From NCBI GenBank assembly GCA_964567755.1, contig CAZMNW010000054.1, forward strand, positions 1 through 64,000: DNA of 64,000 nucleotides, written 5' to 3'. Positions 8,930-17,658 of the stretch are shown in pieces (the first letter of the stretch is position 1; every line of letters begins with the position of its first letter). The notes under the pieces were generated by a model. The model was not told the origin of the DNA and searched no databases. It saw nothing but the letters and a program-made list of their open reading frames with translations. The DNA comes from DASRJW01 sp964567755. Its GTDB lineage: Bacteria > Krumholzibacteriota > Krumholzibacteriia > G020349025. The position numbers and the translations under genes were made by a program.

Positions 8930-10582
8930 TCAATAGCTCGCCGGGAGTCCAGGAATGTCGAGGGTGGCCGAGGACTTGCGCAACAGGTACTGGCCGAAGC
9001 CCTGGTTGTCGACGAACAGCAGACGAAAACCGGCATCCAGGCCGATGACGTCGCGCGGCAGGAGCGGGGCTCCGCGGCCGTTGTAAATCCACAGCTCGTA
9101 GCCGATCAACTCGCGCGCCGGTCCGACGACGCGCTGCGCCTCGGTGACGAGATAGGCGCGCTCGGCGCCGCTGCGAGAATTCTGGGTTTCGCTCGGCGCC
9201 GAGACTCCCATGGCTTCCTCGTCGGCACTCGAGTACGGATCCTCGACCTTTTCGATCAGAGCTTCAGCACCCGTGCCCGCGAGGTGGCCTGGCAACGACT
9301 CCTCCTGGATCTCGGTCGGCATGCCGAAGCGGATGAACACTTTGCCACGATGGGTGATCGCGCCACGCATGGACTCCGAAAAATGTGCGTCGGCGTACGC
9401 GACGCGATGCTCGAACTCGCGCTGTAGCTCGTTGTTCGCCGTGTCCGGGGTCGGATCGTGGCGCTGCCAGAAGTCGTCGAGATAGCGCTCTTTCTCGCCG
9501 AGCGGCAGGTTGCCGTAGACCCGATACTCGTCCTCGGTGAGAATCGTTTCCGCCTCGAAGTCGAGCGCGCGTCGCGATTTCTTCCACGATGCCAAGGACC
9601 ATGCGACGTCGAAGCTACGGCGCACCGTCGCCTGCGACGCCTGCGTCCGCACGGCGAGCGTGAGCACGTACTGTCCGGCGGGAAGCGGGTTGACGCTGGT
9701 GCGGAAGCCGACATCGTGCCGGCCGGGGGCGGCGACCGTGAGCGAGTCGCGCCAGTGGATCTCGCCAGTGCGGTCGTATGCCGCTAGATCGAGCCGTGCC
9801 GGTTCGTCGACCCACACGGTCGTGCGCACGTGCAACGAATCGTTCAGCAGACCGTAGACTCGCGCTGCGTACTGCTGCAGCGCGCCGTGGCCAGCGAGGA
9901 AAGTCGGGTCGGCCAGAGCGGGACGCGCTTCGAGATCCGGCACCTGGACCAGCAGGCGAGCGGTCGCGAGCAGATGCCGTTGGCGGAGCTTGTCGAACAG
10001 GCCTTTCTTGAGTCGCGACAGGTTCTCGACCTGGACTTCGAGAAGATGATCCCCGGGCGGCATTTCGAGATAGATCTCGGTCAGCTGGTAGTCGGTGGCG
10101 GCCAAATTGTCACGGTCAGGCGCCTCCACGCGCGTGCGGGCTTCGACGCGCGCATGCGGCGAAAGACCACCGAAGCTCTCCAGCAACGCGCTGACCGCCT
10201 GATCCGAGTCCTGGGCGCGCTCCCGGCGAGCGTCCGCATCGTCCTCGGCGTCGGGCGCAGGCCGGTGCTGCGCCCTGAGCACTTCGAGGGCCCGCGACGC
10301 CTCGTAGGCAAGCGCCTGCACATGCAGCTCCGCGGCGTTCTTCTTCGTCGTTTCCAGGAATTGCTGCAAGGGGAACTGCAACAAGACACGCAACACCACT
10401 CGGCCGCTGTCTGCCGGCCCGATGGCGGCGGCATCGACGTAGAACTCGAAGTCGCCGCTCGAGACGCCAGGATGCAGCGCCGAAGCCAAGTGTGCCTCCG
10501 ACTCGCCTTGCCCTCGCCCTTGGCCTGGCGCGAGCGCGAGCAGGAGACCGGCAGCGCTCGCAGCCCACGGCAATCGACGCAT
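8930..10582 (-). CDS. GWxTD domain-containing secreted protein
   Basis: 550 residues with a signal peptide (MRRLPWAASAAGLLLAL, cleavage near GQG). The C-terminal domain matches GWxTD: AYADAHFSESMRGAITHRGKVFIRFGMP, with the hallmark degenerated to GAITH, then a YELWIYNGRG strand. The middle is beta-rich with long charged helices (about 60-200). GGAGG lies 7 bases before the ATG. A terminator-like hairpin sits only 43-77 bases upstream, so the gene is either read through from porV or controlled by that hairpin. Function of the family is unknown; periplasmic or surface location is inferred. Confidence 0.82.
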   Translation of the reverse strand: MRRLPWAASAAGLLLALAPGQGRGQGESEAHLASALHPGVSSGDFEFYVDAAAIGPADSGRVVLRVLLQFPLQQFLETTKKNAAELHVQALAYEASRALEVLRAQHRPAPDAEDDADARRERAQDSDQAVSALLESFGGLSPHARVEARTRVEAPDRDNLAATDYQLTEIYLEMPPGDHLLEVQVENLSRLKKGLFDKLRQRHLLATARLLVQVPDLEARPALADPTFLAGHGALQQYAARVYGLLNDSLHVRTTVWVDEPARLDLAAYDRTGEIHWRDSLTVAAPGRHDVGFRTSVNPLPAGQYVLTLAVRTQASQATVRRSFDVAWSLASWKKSRRALDFEAETILTEDEYRVYGNLPLGEKERYLDDFWQRHDPTPDTANNELQREFEHRVAYADAHFSESMRGAITHRGKVFIRFGMPTEIQEESLPGHLAGTGAEALIEKVEDPYSSADEEAMGVSAPSETQNSRSGAERAYLVTEAQRVVGPARELIGYELWIYNGRGAPLLPRDVIGLDAGFRLLFVDNQGFGQYLLRKSSATLDIPGLPASY

Positions 10583-10624
10583 CGTCCATCCTCCGGCGCG
10601 TGGTCGAACCGCCGCGCGTGAAGC

Positions 10625-10659
10625 AAAACGACCCGCCCGGGTTGGTCAGGCGGGTCGTT
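10625..10659 (-). terminator. rho-independent terminator (or attenuator) between porV and GWxTD gene
   Basis: On the minus strand AACGACCCGCC pairs perfectly with GGCGGGTCGTT across an 11-base loop and is followed by a T-run (AAAA at 10625-10628 on the plus strand). The stem is 11 bp. It follows the porV stop by 27 bases. Only 42 bases separate it from the next start codon, too few for a full promoter, which suggests partial read-through. Confidence 0.8.
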
Positions 10660-10685
10660 AAACGCACTCCTGGAGCGGCCAGGCT

Positions 10686-11621
10686 CTAATAACGGAACCC
10701 GAGCGAGACCCGGTGCACGCTCCCAAGCGCCGACATGTCCACGAACGAGTAATCCACATCGACGCTGGTGGATTGGCTCGTCTGCAGGGCGATGCCGGCT
10801 CCGGCGGCAAAGTTCTCGGCGTCGAAGTTGACGTTGTACCCCGACCGCAGGAAGAGGAATTCGTTGTACGAGTATTCGAAGCCGAAGTTCTGGCGCTCCT
10901 TGTTGTCCGAGGGGTGCGAGAACTCACCGACGCCGAGGATCGCGTGTGGCCCGGCGCGGTACGCATCCACCGCCAGGCCGACCTTGAACACCGTCGGCAG
11001 CTTGGAGGCGCGGTCGTCGAAATCGACCTCGGACCCGATGCTCTGCACCACCATCCCCAGCTTCATCCCACGGATGCCGATGCGGTACTGCAGGCCGAAG
11101 TCGCCGACCACCTGGTTGACCGAGCGATCGGCCAAGCCCATGTGCACCCAGGAAAGCGTGATGCCGGCGGAGAACTTGTCGGTGAAGTAGCGGGCGTAGG
11201 ACATGCCGAAGGACATGTCGCCGGCGTCGAACATTTCGCCGGTGCCGTCCTGGCGGAACACCGTGCGCACCACTTGCGGATCCATGGTGAGGCCGCGCGC
11301 ATGCAACGACAGCTTGCCGCGGATGAAAGTGGGAGCGAACGTATAGTTCGCGTACTCGACGTTGATGTCGGCCGGCCATTCGGTATGGTGCAAGGCCACG
11401 ACGGTCCCCTGCACGTCGACGAGACCGGCAGGGTTCCAATACGCCGCCGAAGCATCGTTGGCGACAGCAGTGAACGCGCTGCCCATGCCCGTGGCCCGGG
11501 CACTGACGCCGATTTTCAGGAACTGCGCTGCATACGTGCCGACCTTCTCGAAGATATCTGTCGCCGACGCAACCCGCGGCAACAACGCTCCGACGAGGGC
11601 CAGCGCCAGGACTCGTTTCAC
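10686..11621 (-). CDS. PorV/PorQ-family outer-membrane beta-barrel protein
   Basis: About 311 residues from GTG at 11621, chosen because GGAGG lies exactly 6 bases upstream and the protein then opens with a clean signal peptide (VKRVLALALVGALLP, cleavage near ASA). Mature start KVGTYAAQFLKIGVSARATGMG and the ANDASAAYWNPAGL motif are typical of PorV/UPF0164 barrels. Alternating strands run to a C-terminal aromatic ending (SLGFRY). In Bacteroidota PorV is the type IX secretion shuttle; here the role is inferred from family and from neighbours with FlgD-like C-termini. An alternative upstream ATG at 11663 would spoil the signal peptide. Confidence 0.85.
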   Translation of the reverse strand: MKRVLALALVGALLPRVASATDIFEKVGTYAAQFLKIGVSARATGMGSAFTAVANDASAAYWNPAGLVDVQGTVVALHHTEWPADINVEYANYTFAPTFIRGKLSLHARGLTMDPQVVRTVFRQDGTGEMFDAGDMSFGMSYARYFTDKFSAGITLSWVHMGLADRSVNQVVGDFGLQYRIGIRGMKLGMVVQSIGSEVDFDDRASKLPTVFKVGLAVDAYRAGPHAILGVGEFSHPSDNKERQNFGFEYSYNEFLFLRSGYNVNFDAENFAAGAGIALQTSQSTSVDVDYSFVDMSALGSVHRVSLGFRY

Positions 11622-11678
11622 CTTCAACCTCCAAAACCATGTGGCCACCACCGGCCAGCGCAATCGAAATGCACGCCC

Positions 11679-14339
11679 CTATCGGACGACTGCGAACTTG
11701 CTGACGAAGCGGTCGAAACCATCGGCCGTCACCGAGTACAAGTAGACGCCACTGGTCACTTCCTGGCCGTTGCGCGACAAGAGGTTCCAGGCCAAGGAAC
11801 CATCGCCCGCCGTGCCATCGAAGGGCAGCTCGATCACCATGTCGCCCGACAAGGTATAGATCGTCACCATCCCCTGCTTCTGCGGCAGATGATGGAACTC
11901 GATCTTGATCCCGGTGGGATCGTCGTTGTTCGGTTGCAGCTGCCAATCACTCAAGGATTCCGTCGTCGCCGGGTTGGGGACGACGTAGATCTCGTCCGCG
12001 GCGTTGTCGAACTGGGCTTCGACCAGTGCGTTCGTCGGCGGATTGCTGTACACGAAGCTCGAGCTCGGATCCCCGGCCAAACCTGGACCGACAATGTCCC
12101 AGACCCCGTCCTCGTTGAGATCGTCGAGTTTGTGGTCTGTCGCCGTGACGCTGTAGAAGTAATGGGCCCCGCTGTGTGGAGCCGGTGCCACCTCTTGGCA
12201 TAGGCCTTCGGAATTGCACCGCGTCAGCACCTCGCCGCTGGCGGTGACGACGGGCGGACAGCTGCCATCGCCGCCGCACCCCACGGTGACGCAGTCGGAC
12301 GGGTCGCCGGCGTTGTTGACGCAGCTTCCGCGTTTGAACGGCGGATCGGAATAGCGGTAGTAACGCGTGCCCTTGCTGAGCGCTTTCGCCGTATCCAGCT
12401 GCGCCTCGTCGTATCCCGGCAGTTCGGGCGGGTCCAGGAATGGGTGCGCGGCGAACCACTCGCGGTAAAATTCGACCGCCTCGTCCGGAATGCTCGGGGA
12501 ATAGCGCACGTTGTCGAGACCGGTGTTCGACCCCACGATGTTGCGCGGCAGATCGAACTCGGCCAAGAGCATCCACAGATTCGACCCCGGGCCGGTGTTG
12601 ACGTCGGTGCCGAGCGGGCGTTTCCAATTGTCGGCGCGCCAGACGCGATAGGATTCGAAATCGATGACGTTGAGACGCAGATCGGGCGTCGTTTCGCTGA
12701 AGTTGTCCCAGAGAATATCGATCTGATTCTCACGGCCGACCAGCCGCATCCGGGGTGGCGGCGGCGCGGTGCTCACCAGCCAGTGGATGAGACACTCCTT
12801 GCCTTCGATCCCGGTGGCAAAATTCGTCTGCGCCTCGATCAGGCAGTCGGCGTTGATCCACTCGCAGCCTTCAGCCGGGACGTTGACGTAGCAGTTTTCG
12901 TCGGACGGCGGCGCGAAATCACACGTGCTGTCGCAGGCGTCGATGCGGAAGTTGTTTCCAGTGAGCGCCGGCCCGCAGACCGGGGTCTCGCGCTTCATGA
13001 TGCCCGTGCTCGGGTCTTCGTCACAATCCAAGTAGACGCCGTCGTAGGTGAGCTGCGCCTGCACGGCGTTCAGCACCATGCCGTCGAAGAAACGACCGAT
13101 CACCAGCGCCGCTTGGAATCCGAGGGTGTCGCCGGGGTCCACCTGGTCGAAAGGTCCCGCCGACACCACCATGCGATAGTCGTCCTTCTTCTTCGACAGC
13201 TGCTCGCCCCGCAGCCCGGTGACCGGATTCGCCGGCGGCAGCGACTTGGGCGCGGTGCCGTCGAGAACGGCATAGCGCTCTTCGTCGTTGCCCGGGTCGC
13301 CGCCCTGCTCGAACGATGCCGAGCCCGAGAAGAAGCGAAAGTTGCGCAAGCTGACGGACCCGCCGCCGGTGTCGGAGTTAGGATCCTGGGCGCCGAGGAA
13401 CATCAGACCGATGTAGCCCTCGGATTTGCCCTCGTCGCCATCGTCATCGAACATGTAACCGATCGACACCTTGACGTTCTTCGTCGCCAAGCCGAGTCGT
13501 GCCTGTTGGATGCTCTCCGCGAAGCCGGCCCAATCATCCTCCGACACCTGCTCGCGCCCGCGCGGGCCGATGTCGCAGTCGGCGAGCAAGCCGATGTAGA
13601 CGTTGTAGATCGGCGCGTCCGTGGGGTTGATCAACTTGTAATCGAAGGCGATGAAGTCGTCGATGAGGCGATCTTCCCAACAAAGCGACGACTGCTGCAC
13701 CCGGAACCCGATGGGCGTGTGCTCCGGATTCGACAGTTTGATGTTGGGGTCGGTGTCGGTGAACTCGGAGAAAAACATCTGGTTCGAGATCCCGGCGAAA
13801 TCCTCGTCGATGCGGCCATCGCCGTCGTTGTCGCGCCCGTCGAGCCAGTCTTCGTCCGTCTTCTTGTCGTTGTCGTCATCGGCGTTGGGAGCCGGCGCGC
13901 GCGCCCCCCCGGGCGCCAGGTCACGGGTCCGGTAGATGCGGTCGAGATCGCTCAGGCCCGGACGGAACTCGAAGGCGAATTGCCCGGTGGTGACCACCTT
14001 TTCGGCTTCCTTCTCGGCCCCGATCCACAGACCTGCGCTCCACAGATACTCGGACTCGGCACCCGCTGGCCATTGCGCCGATGGTGCGCTCTCGAACGGG
14101 TTGCGTGCCCCGGGTCGCGAGCCGATCAGCCCGAAGTTGGTGATGTGAAGCAGAACGTTGCCACAGTTGTGCACGTTCGTGCCTTCGAGCTCGAGGATCT
14201 CACGCAGACCTGGATAGCGCGACGCGTCGAGAAGATCCGGCGGCAGCGGCACATCGCTGCGCGCCAACACCCCCGTCGCCATCGCCGCAAGCACGGCGAT
14301 CACTGCCGCAAGGCACGCCCATCTGGTTCGCCTGTTCAT
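11679..14339 (-). CDS. large secreted surface protein with Ca-binding Asp repeats and FlgD-like C-terminal domain
   Basis: 886 residues. A signal peptide (1-26) is followed by a beta-rich body. Residues 154-180 are an Asp-rich segment with NDGDGRIDED, resembling thrombospondin type-3 calcium loops. Several Cys-rich stretches occur around 470-510 and 720-760. The last ~90 residues (EFHHLPQKQGMVTIYTLSG, then NGQEVTSGVYLYSV) match FlgD-like or type IX-type C-terminal domains that anchor or sort surface proteins. It sits between the TonB-dependent receptor (43 bases) and porV (57 bases), so the three are probably one transcript and one surface assembly. No enzymatic motif was seen. Confidence 0.78.
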   Translation of the reverse strand: MNRRTRWACLAAVIAVLAAMATGVLARSDVPLPPDLLDASRYPGLREILELEGTNVHNCGNVLLHITNFGLIGSRPGARNPFESAPSAQWPAGAESEYLWSAGLWIGAEKEAEKVVTTGQFAFEFRPGLSDLDRIYRTRDLAPGGARAPAPNADDDNDKKTDEDWLDGRDNDGDGRIDEDFAGISNQMFFSEFTDTDPNIKLSNPEHTPIGFRVQQSSLCWEDRLIDDFIAFDYKLINPTDAPIYNVYIGLLADCDIGPRGREQVSEDDWAGFAESIQQARLGLATKNVKVSIGYMFDDDGDEGKSEGYIGLMFLGAQDPNSDTGGGSVSLRNFRFFSGSASFEQGGDPGNDEERYAVLDGTAPKSLPPANPVTGLRGEQLSKKKDDYRMVVSAGPFDQVDPGDTLGFQAALVIGRFFDGMVLNAVQAQLTYDGVYLDCDEDPSTGIMKRETPVCGPALTGNNFRIDACDSTCDFAPPSDENCYVNVPAEGCEWINADCLIEAQTNFATGIEGKECLIHWLVSTAPPPPRMRLVGRENQIDILWDNFSETTPDLRLNVIDFESYRVWRADNWKRPLGTDVNTGPGSNLWMLLAEFDLPRNIVGSNTGLDNVRYSPSIPDEAVEFYREWFAAHPFLDPPELPGYDEAQLDTAKALSKGTRYYRYSDPPFKRGSCVNNAGDPSDCVTVGCGGDGSCPPVVTASGEVLTRCNSEGLCQEVAPAPHSGAHYFYSVTATDHKLDDLNEDGVWDIVGPGLAGDPSSSFVYSNPPTNALVEAQFDNAADEIYVVPNPATTESLSDWQLQPNNDDPTGIKIEFHHLPQKQGMVTIYTLSGDMVIELPFDGTAGDGSLAWNLLSRNGQEVTSGVYLYSVTADGFDRFVSKFAVVR

Positions 14340-14381
14340 GCGTCCCCTTCTGGAATCGCCACCGCCGACGGCGATTCACCA

Positions 14382-17378
14382 TCAGAACTCGAAACCCAAG
14401 CCGATGCGGAAGAGCCGGCGCTGGCCGTAGACCGTCGGATCGTTCACCGGGTAGAACTCGTCGCTGCCGTCTTGGTCGGTATCCTGCAGATAGGCGCCGC
14501 CGAACTGTCCTAACTCGGTGGCATACGAATTGTAAGCAGCGGTCGCGTCCTCGAGCCCCGGGAATACCCCACTGCCGTTGATCCCCTGCACGACGCGATC
14601 GTCGAGGAGATTGCGTCCGTCGAGGAAGATGCGCAGGTTCTGCCCGTAGACGCGGAAGAACTTCTCGCCGCGGAAGTTGATGATGTTGGTCGCCGGAAAG
14701 CGCCGCGAGTTCTCCAGGCTCGGATTCTGTTTCTTCTCGAAACGATAGAACGGCGTCCACGGCAAGCCGCTGCCATAGGAGTAGACGAAGGTCGTCGACC
14801 AGTCCCCGGCTTTCGCCAAGGTCAAGGTCGTGTTGACCGTGTGACGCTGGTCCCAGTCGAGCGGCAACTCGCCGCTCGGGAGGTAGGCGAACCCGGCCGC
14901 CTGGCGGCCGAAATCCGGGTTCGAGGACACCCCGTCGGCATACGAGAACGTGTACGACACCTCGAAGGCGAAGTTGTTGGCGAAAGCGCGCCGCACGCCG
15001 ACCTCCACGCCGCGGCTGCTGGCGAAGGCCTTGTTGACGTAACGGAAGTTTTGGGTGCCGGTCGAGTCATCGGTGATCTCGATCGACGACACCAGGCCGT
15101 AGTAGTCCTTGTTGAACAGCGCGAACTGGGCCGAGACGTTGTTGGTGAACTGGTGGTGAATCCCCGCCTGATAGGCGATCGACGACTCCGGCTCCAGGTT
15201 CGGGTTGCCGAGCGTGCCGAAGGCCTGGTTCACGTCCTGGGAGGCGAAGATGAAGTTCTTGTCCGGGAACTGGATGAAACGCCCGTAGTGGAAGTTGAAC
15301 ACGTCACGATCGGTGATCGGGAACGCCAGCCCCAGGCGCGGGCTCCACTGCGACTGCCAGCGCTGCACGTCCCTGCGGATGTCGCTGCTGTGGATATCGA
15401 TGCCGATACCGGATCCGGGCGAGAAGAAATCGAAACGCACGCCGCCATTGACGACCATGCCCTCGTACTCCCAGCGATCCTGGACATAGAAGGAGCCCTC
15501 GGGGTTGAAATTGTGGAAGACATTCAACCCGAGCCCCGGAGACGACAGGAACTTCCGCTGCAGGCCCGGCGAGGTCAGCTGCGATTGATCGAGATTGTTG
15601 TATTCGACGAGGAACCCGCTCTTGAACCGGTGTCCCTTCCAATGCTGCGACGTGATGTCCGACCGCAGGAGATAGGTGACCGAGTTGCGCCGGCTGTAGA
15701 AAGGCGAATCGTAGGCGGTGACGAAGAACGGCACCTCGGGGTCGGTGTAGAAATCGACGTTGCCGACGCGCGTGGGCCCGCGCCCCGGGACGTACACGAA
15801 CTGGCGAGCGGTGTCGTATTCGTTCGGCGCCTGCGAGTTGACGGTGCTGGTGACGTCGAATGCCAACCGCGAGAGCTTGACCTCGTAGAAGCTCTTGGGC
15901 GACAGCGTGTGTGTCAGCGTCCACTTGAGCTGCTGGCTGCGATTATCGGTCGTGGAAGTGTGTTCCGCCGAATTGTAGTAGACCTTGTTCGTATCCCCCT
16001 CGGCCCCCTCCAGCTCCGGCACCCAAGTGCCGGTGGGGTTCTGGAAGCCTTCGAACATGAGGAAATCGATGGCGGCGAAGACGGGCCTGCCCTGCGTGTC
16101 GATGACGCGCACCGTGCGCACGGAAGCGTTCTCCGCCGTCGGCATCAGACAGTAGATGCAGCTGGGATCCTCGTTGATCGACACGTAATTGGCAGTCGCC
16201 GCGTTCGCGCGCCAGTCACCGTCGTAGATCGATACGTTGCCGGCGGTGAGGAAGTAGCCGCGGCGGAAACGATTGGGCCGCACCAACTGGTAGGTGACGA
16301 CCCGCGCCACGTTGCCCGCGGTGGTCCAGTTGTGCAGATACGGATCGGACTTCGACTGCGACAAGGTCATCTCGCCCGACATCTTGAGGCCTCGTGGCAG
16401 CTTCCAGTCGAGCCGGCCCTGGGTGCGGAAATCAGCGTCGGCGCGCTCCTTCCAGGAGATGCCCAGCCACTCGGATTGTGGATAGCGCTTGGTGGTGAGG
16501 AACTCGCCATCCACGAACGTGGCTTCGCCGGAGACGTAGTAGGTCAGATCCCGGAAGGGTGTGGGGCCGCCGAAACCCAGCGAGTAACGGTCGTAATTGG
16601 TGAAGGTCTTGTCGGCACGGCCGTAGTCATCGGTGGTGAAACGGAAATTGCCCTCGAAGTTGCGTCCCCCGGAGCGCGTGGTGAAGTTGAGGATCGCGGA
16701 TGACGCATTGCCGTATTCGGCATCCATGCCGCCCGTGATCAACTCGGTCTGTGCCACGGACAACAGGCCCAAATCGACGGAGCCGCCGGACAGCGGATCG
16801 TCGATGGGGACGCCATCGATGCGCACCGAGACTTCGCCGGAACGCCCGCCGCGCACGTGCAACTCGCCGCCCTGCACCACGACACCGGTGTTGAGCGCGA
16901 CGGCCTCCTGCACTTCTTCGATCGGCAGAGACAGGATCTCCTTGTCCGTCTGTACGTGCGACATGTCGGAGGACTTGACGTCCACGGCTCGCGGGTCGCC
17001 TTGGACGACGATCGTGGGCACGACACCGGCGACGCCTTTTTTCAGCTTGATTTCGAGCACCGTGGACTTGTTGGCATCGACGTTGACGTCCGTGAGCGTG
17101 ACCGCGTCGTAGCCGACGAAGCTCGCCTTCACCGTGTACTTCCCGACCGGAATCAGGTTGATGGTGAACTGACCGCCGTTGCGCGCCATGGCGCCCATCG
17201 TGCTGCCGAGGATAATGATGTTGCAGAAGTCGAGTGGTTTTCCCGTGTCGCGGTCGACGATGGTGCCCTTGATCGACCCGGTGCCGAGACTCTGCTGCGC
17301 TCGGGCAGACGGGCCCGCGAGCAGGATCGCCACCACGACGCTCGCCCACAACGGCGTCCGAAGCAGCCTGGCCATCAC
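14382..17378 (-). CDS. TonB-dependent receptor with carboxypeptidase-like regulatory domain
   Basis: 998 residues. Signal peptide 1-27, then a CarboxypepD_reg-like domain (about 35-115: SIKGTIVDRDTGKPLDF, GKYTVKASFVGYDAV), a plug (about 130-240: ELHVRGGRSGEVSVRIDGVP, TRSGGRNFEG) and a 22-strand-type barrel ending in an aromatic residue (IGLGFEF). It would import or sense an unknown ligand at the outer membrane, powered by an Exb system such as the one encoded downstream. Its architecture resembles SusC-like receptors, but no SusD is adjacent; the partner may be the following 886-residue protein. Confidence 0.9.
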   Translation of the reverse strand: MMARLLRTPLWASVVVAILLAGPSARAQQSLGTGSIKGTIVDRDTGKPLDFCNIIILGSTMGAMARNGGQFTINLIPVGKYTVKASFVGYDAVTLTDVNVDANKSTVLEIKLKKGVAGVVPTIVVQGDPRAVDVKSSDMSHVQTDKEILSLPIEEVQEAVALNTGVVVQGGELHVRGGRSGEVSVRIDGVPIDDPLSGGSVDLGLLSVAQTELITGGMDAEYGNASSAILNFTTRSGGRNFEGNFRFTTDDYGRADKTFTNYDRYSLGFGGPTPFRDLTYYVSGEATFVDGEFLTTKRYPQSEWLGISWKERADADFRTQGRLDWKLPRGLKMSGEMTLSQSKSDPYLHNWTTAGNVARVVTYQLVRPNRFRRGYFLTAGNVSIYDGDWRANAATANYVSINEDPSCIYCLMPTAENASVRTVRVIDTQGRPVFAAIDFLMFEGFQNPTGTWVPELEGAEGDTNKVYYNSAEHTSTTDNRSQQLKWTLTHTLSPKSFYEVKLSRLAFDVTSTVNSQAPNEYDTARQFVYVPGRGPTRVGNVDFYTDPEVPFFVTAYDSPFYSRRNSVTYLLRSDITSQHWKGHRFKSGFLVEYNNLDQSQLTSPGLQRKFLSSPGLGLNVFHNFNPEGSFYVQDRWEYEGMVVNGGVRFDFFSPGSGIGIDIHSSDIRRDVQRWQSQWSPRLGLAFPITDRDVFNFHYGRFIQFPDKNFIFASQDVNQAFGTLGNPNLEPESSIAYQAGIHHQFTNNVSAQFALFNKDYYGLVSSIEITDDSTGTQNFRYVNKAFASSRGVEVGVRRAFANNFAFEVSYTFSYADGVSSNPDFGRQAAGFAYLPSGELPLDWDQRHTVNTTLTLAKAGDWSTTFVYSYGSGLPWTPFYRFEKKQNPSLENSRRFPATNIINFRGEKFFRVYGQNLRIFLDGRNLLDDRVVQGINGSGVFPGLEDATAAYNSYATELGQFGGAYLQDTDQDGSDEFYPVNDPTVYGQRRLFRIGLGFEF

Positions 17379-17569
17379 TCGCTCACTCCCCTCTCGAGCA
17401 TCCGGCAGTTTCTAGGGGCGACGACCTTTCGGGAAAACAACGACGAGAGCCGTCACCAACCCTCCGGGGCTCGGTCAGCCGGTGGGGGTCGGCGATCGAA
17501 CTCTCTTGCCTTCGAGAAAGGCGATGGCGATTCTGACTTAAACCGAAGGGCCTTTTCGTTGGCAACTGC

Positions 17570-17598
17570 AATATAGGCACCCTCCCGGACGGTGTCAA
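17570..17598 (-). promoter_or_regulatory. sigma70-type promoter for the TonB-receptor operon
   Basis: On the minus strand TTGACA (17598-17593), 17-base spacer, TATATT (17575-17570). Predicted start is near 17563, leaving a leader of about 185 bases before ATG 17378. The promoter begins 61 bases after the stop of the preceding ABC ATPase gene. I looked for a riboswitch in the leader and saw no recognisable one. Confidence 0.78.
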
Positions 17599-17658
17599 TT
17601 TCTTTGCCTCACCAGAGGTTACGGGTCCAGGCGCAGCACACGAAGGCGGCAAGTCGCT

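Noticed and set aside
12444..14513. Long plus-strand open frame antisense to the 886-residue surface protein
   Set aside because: Composition is Val/Arg/Asp-rich as expected from the reverse of a GC-rich gene; no domain, no start context, and the minus-strand gene has a signal peptide and clear C-terminal domain.
17379..17563. Cobalamin or other riboswitch in the TonB-receptor leader
   Set aside because: The leader is long enough, but no B12 box or other known core was recognisable.
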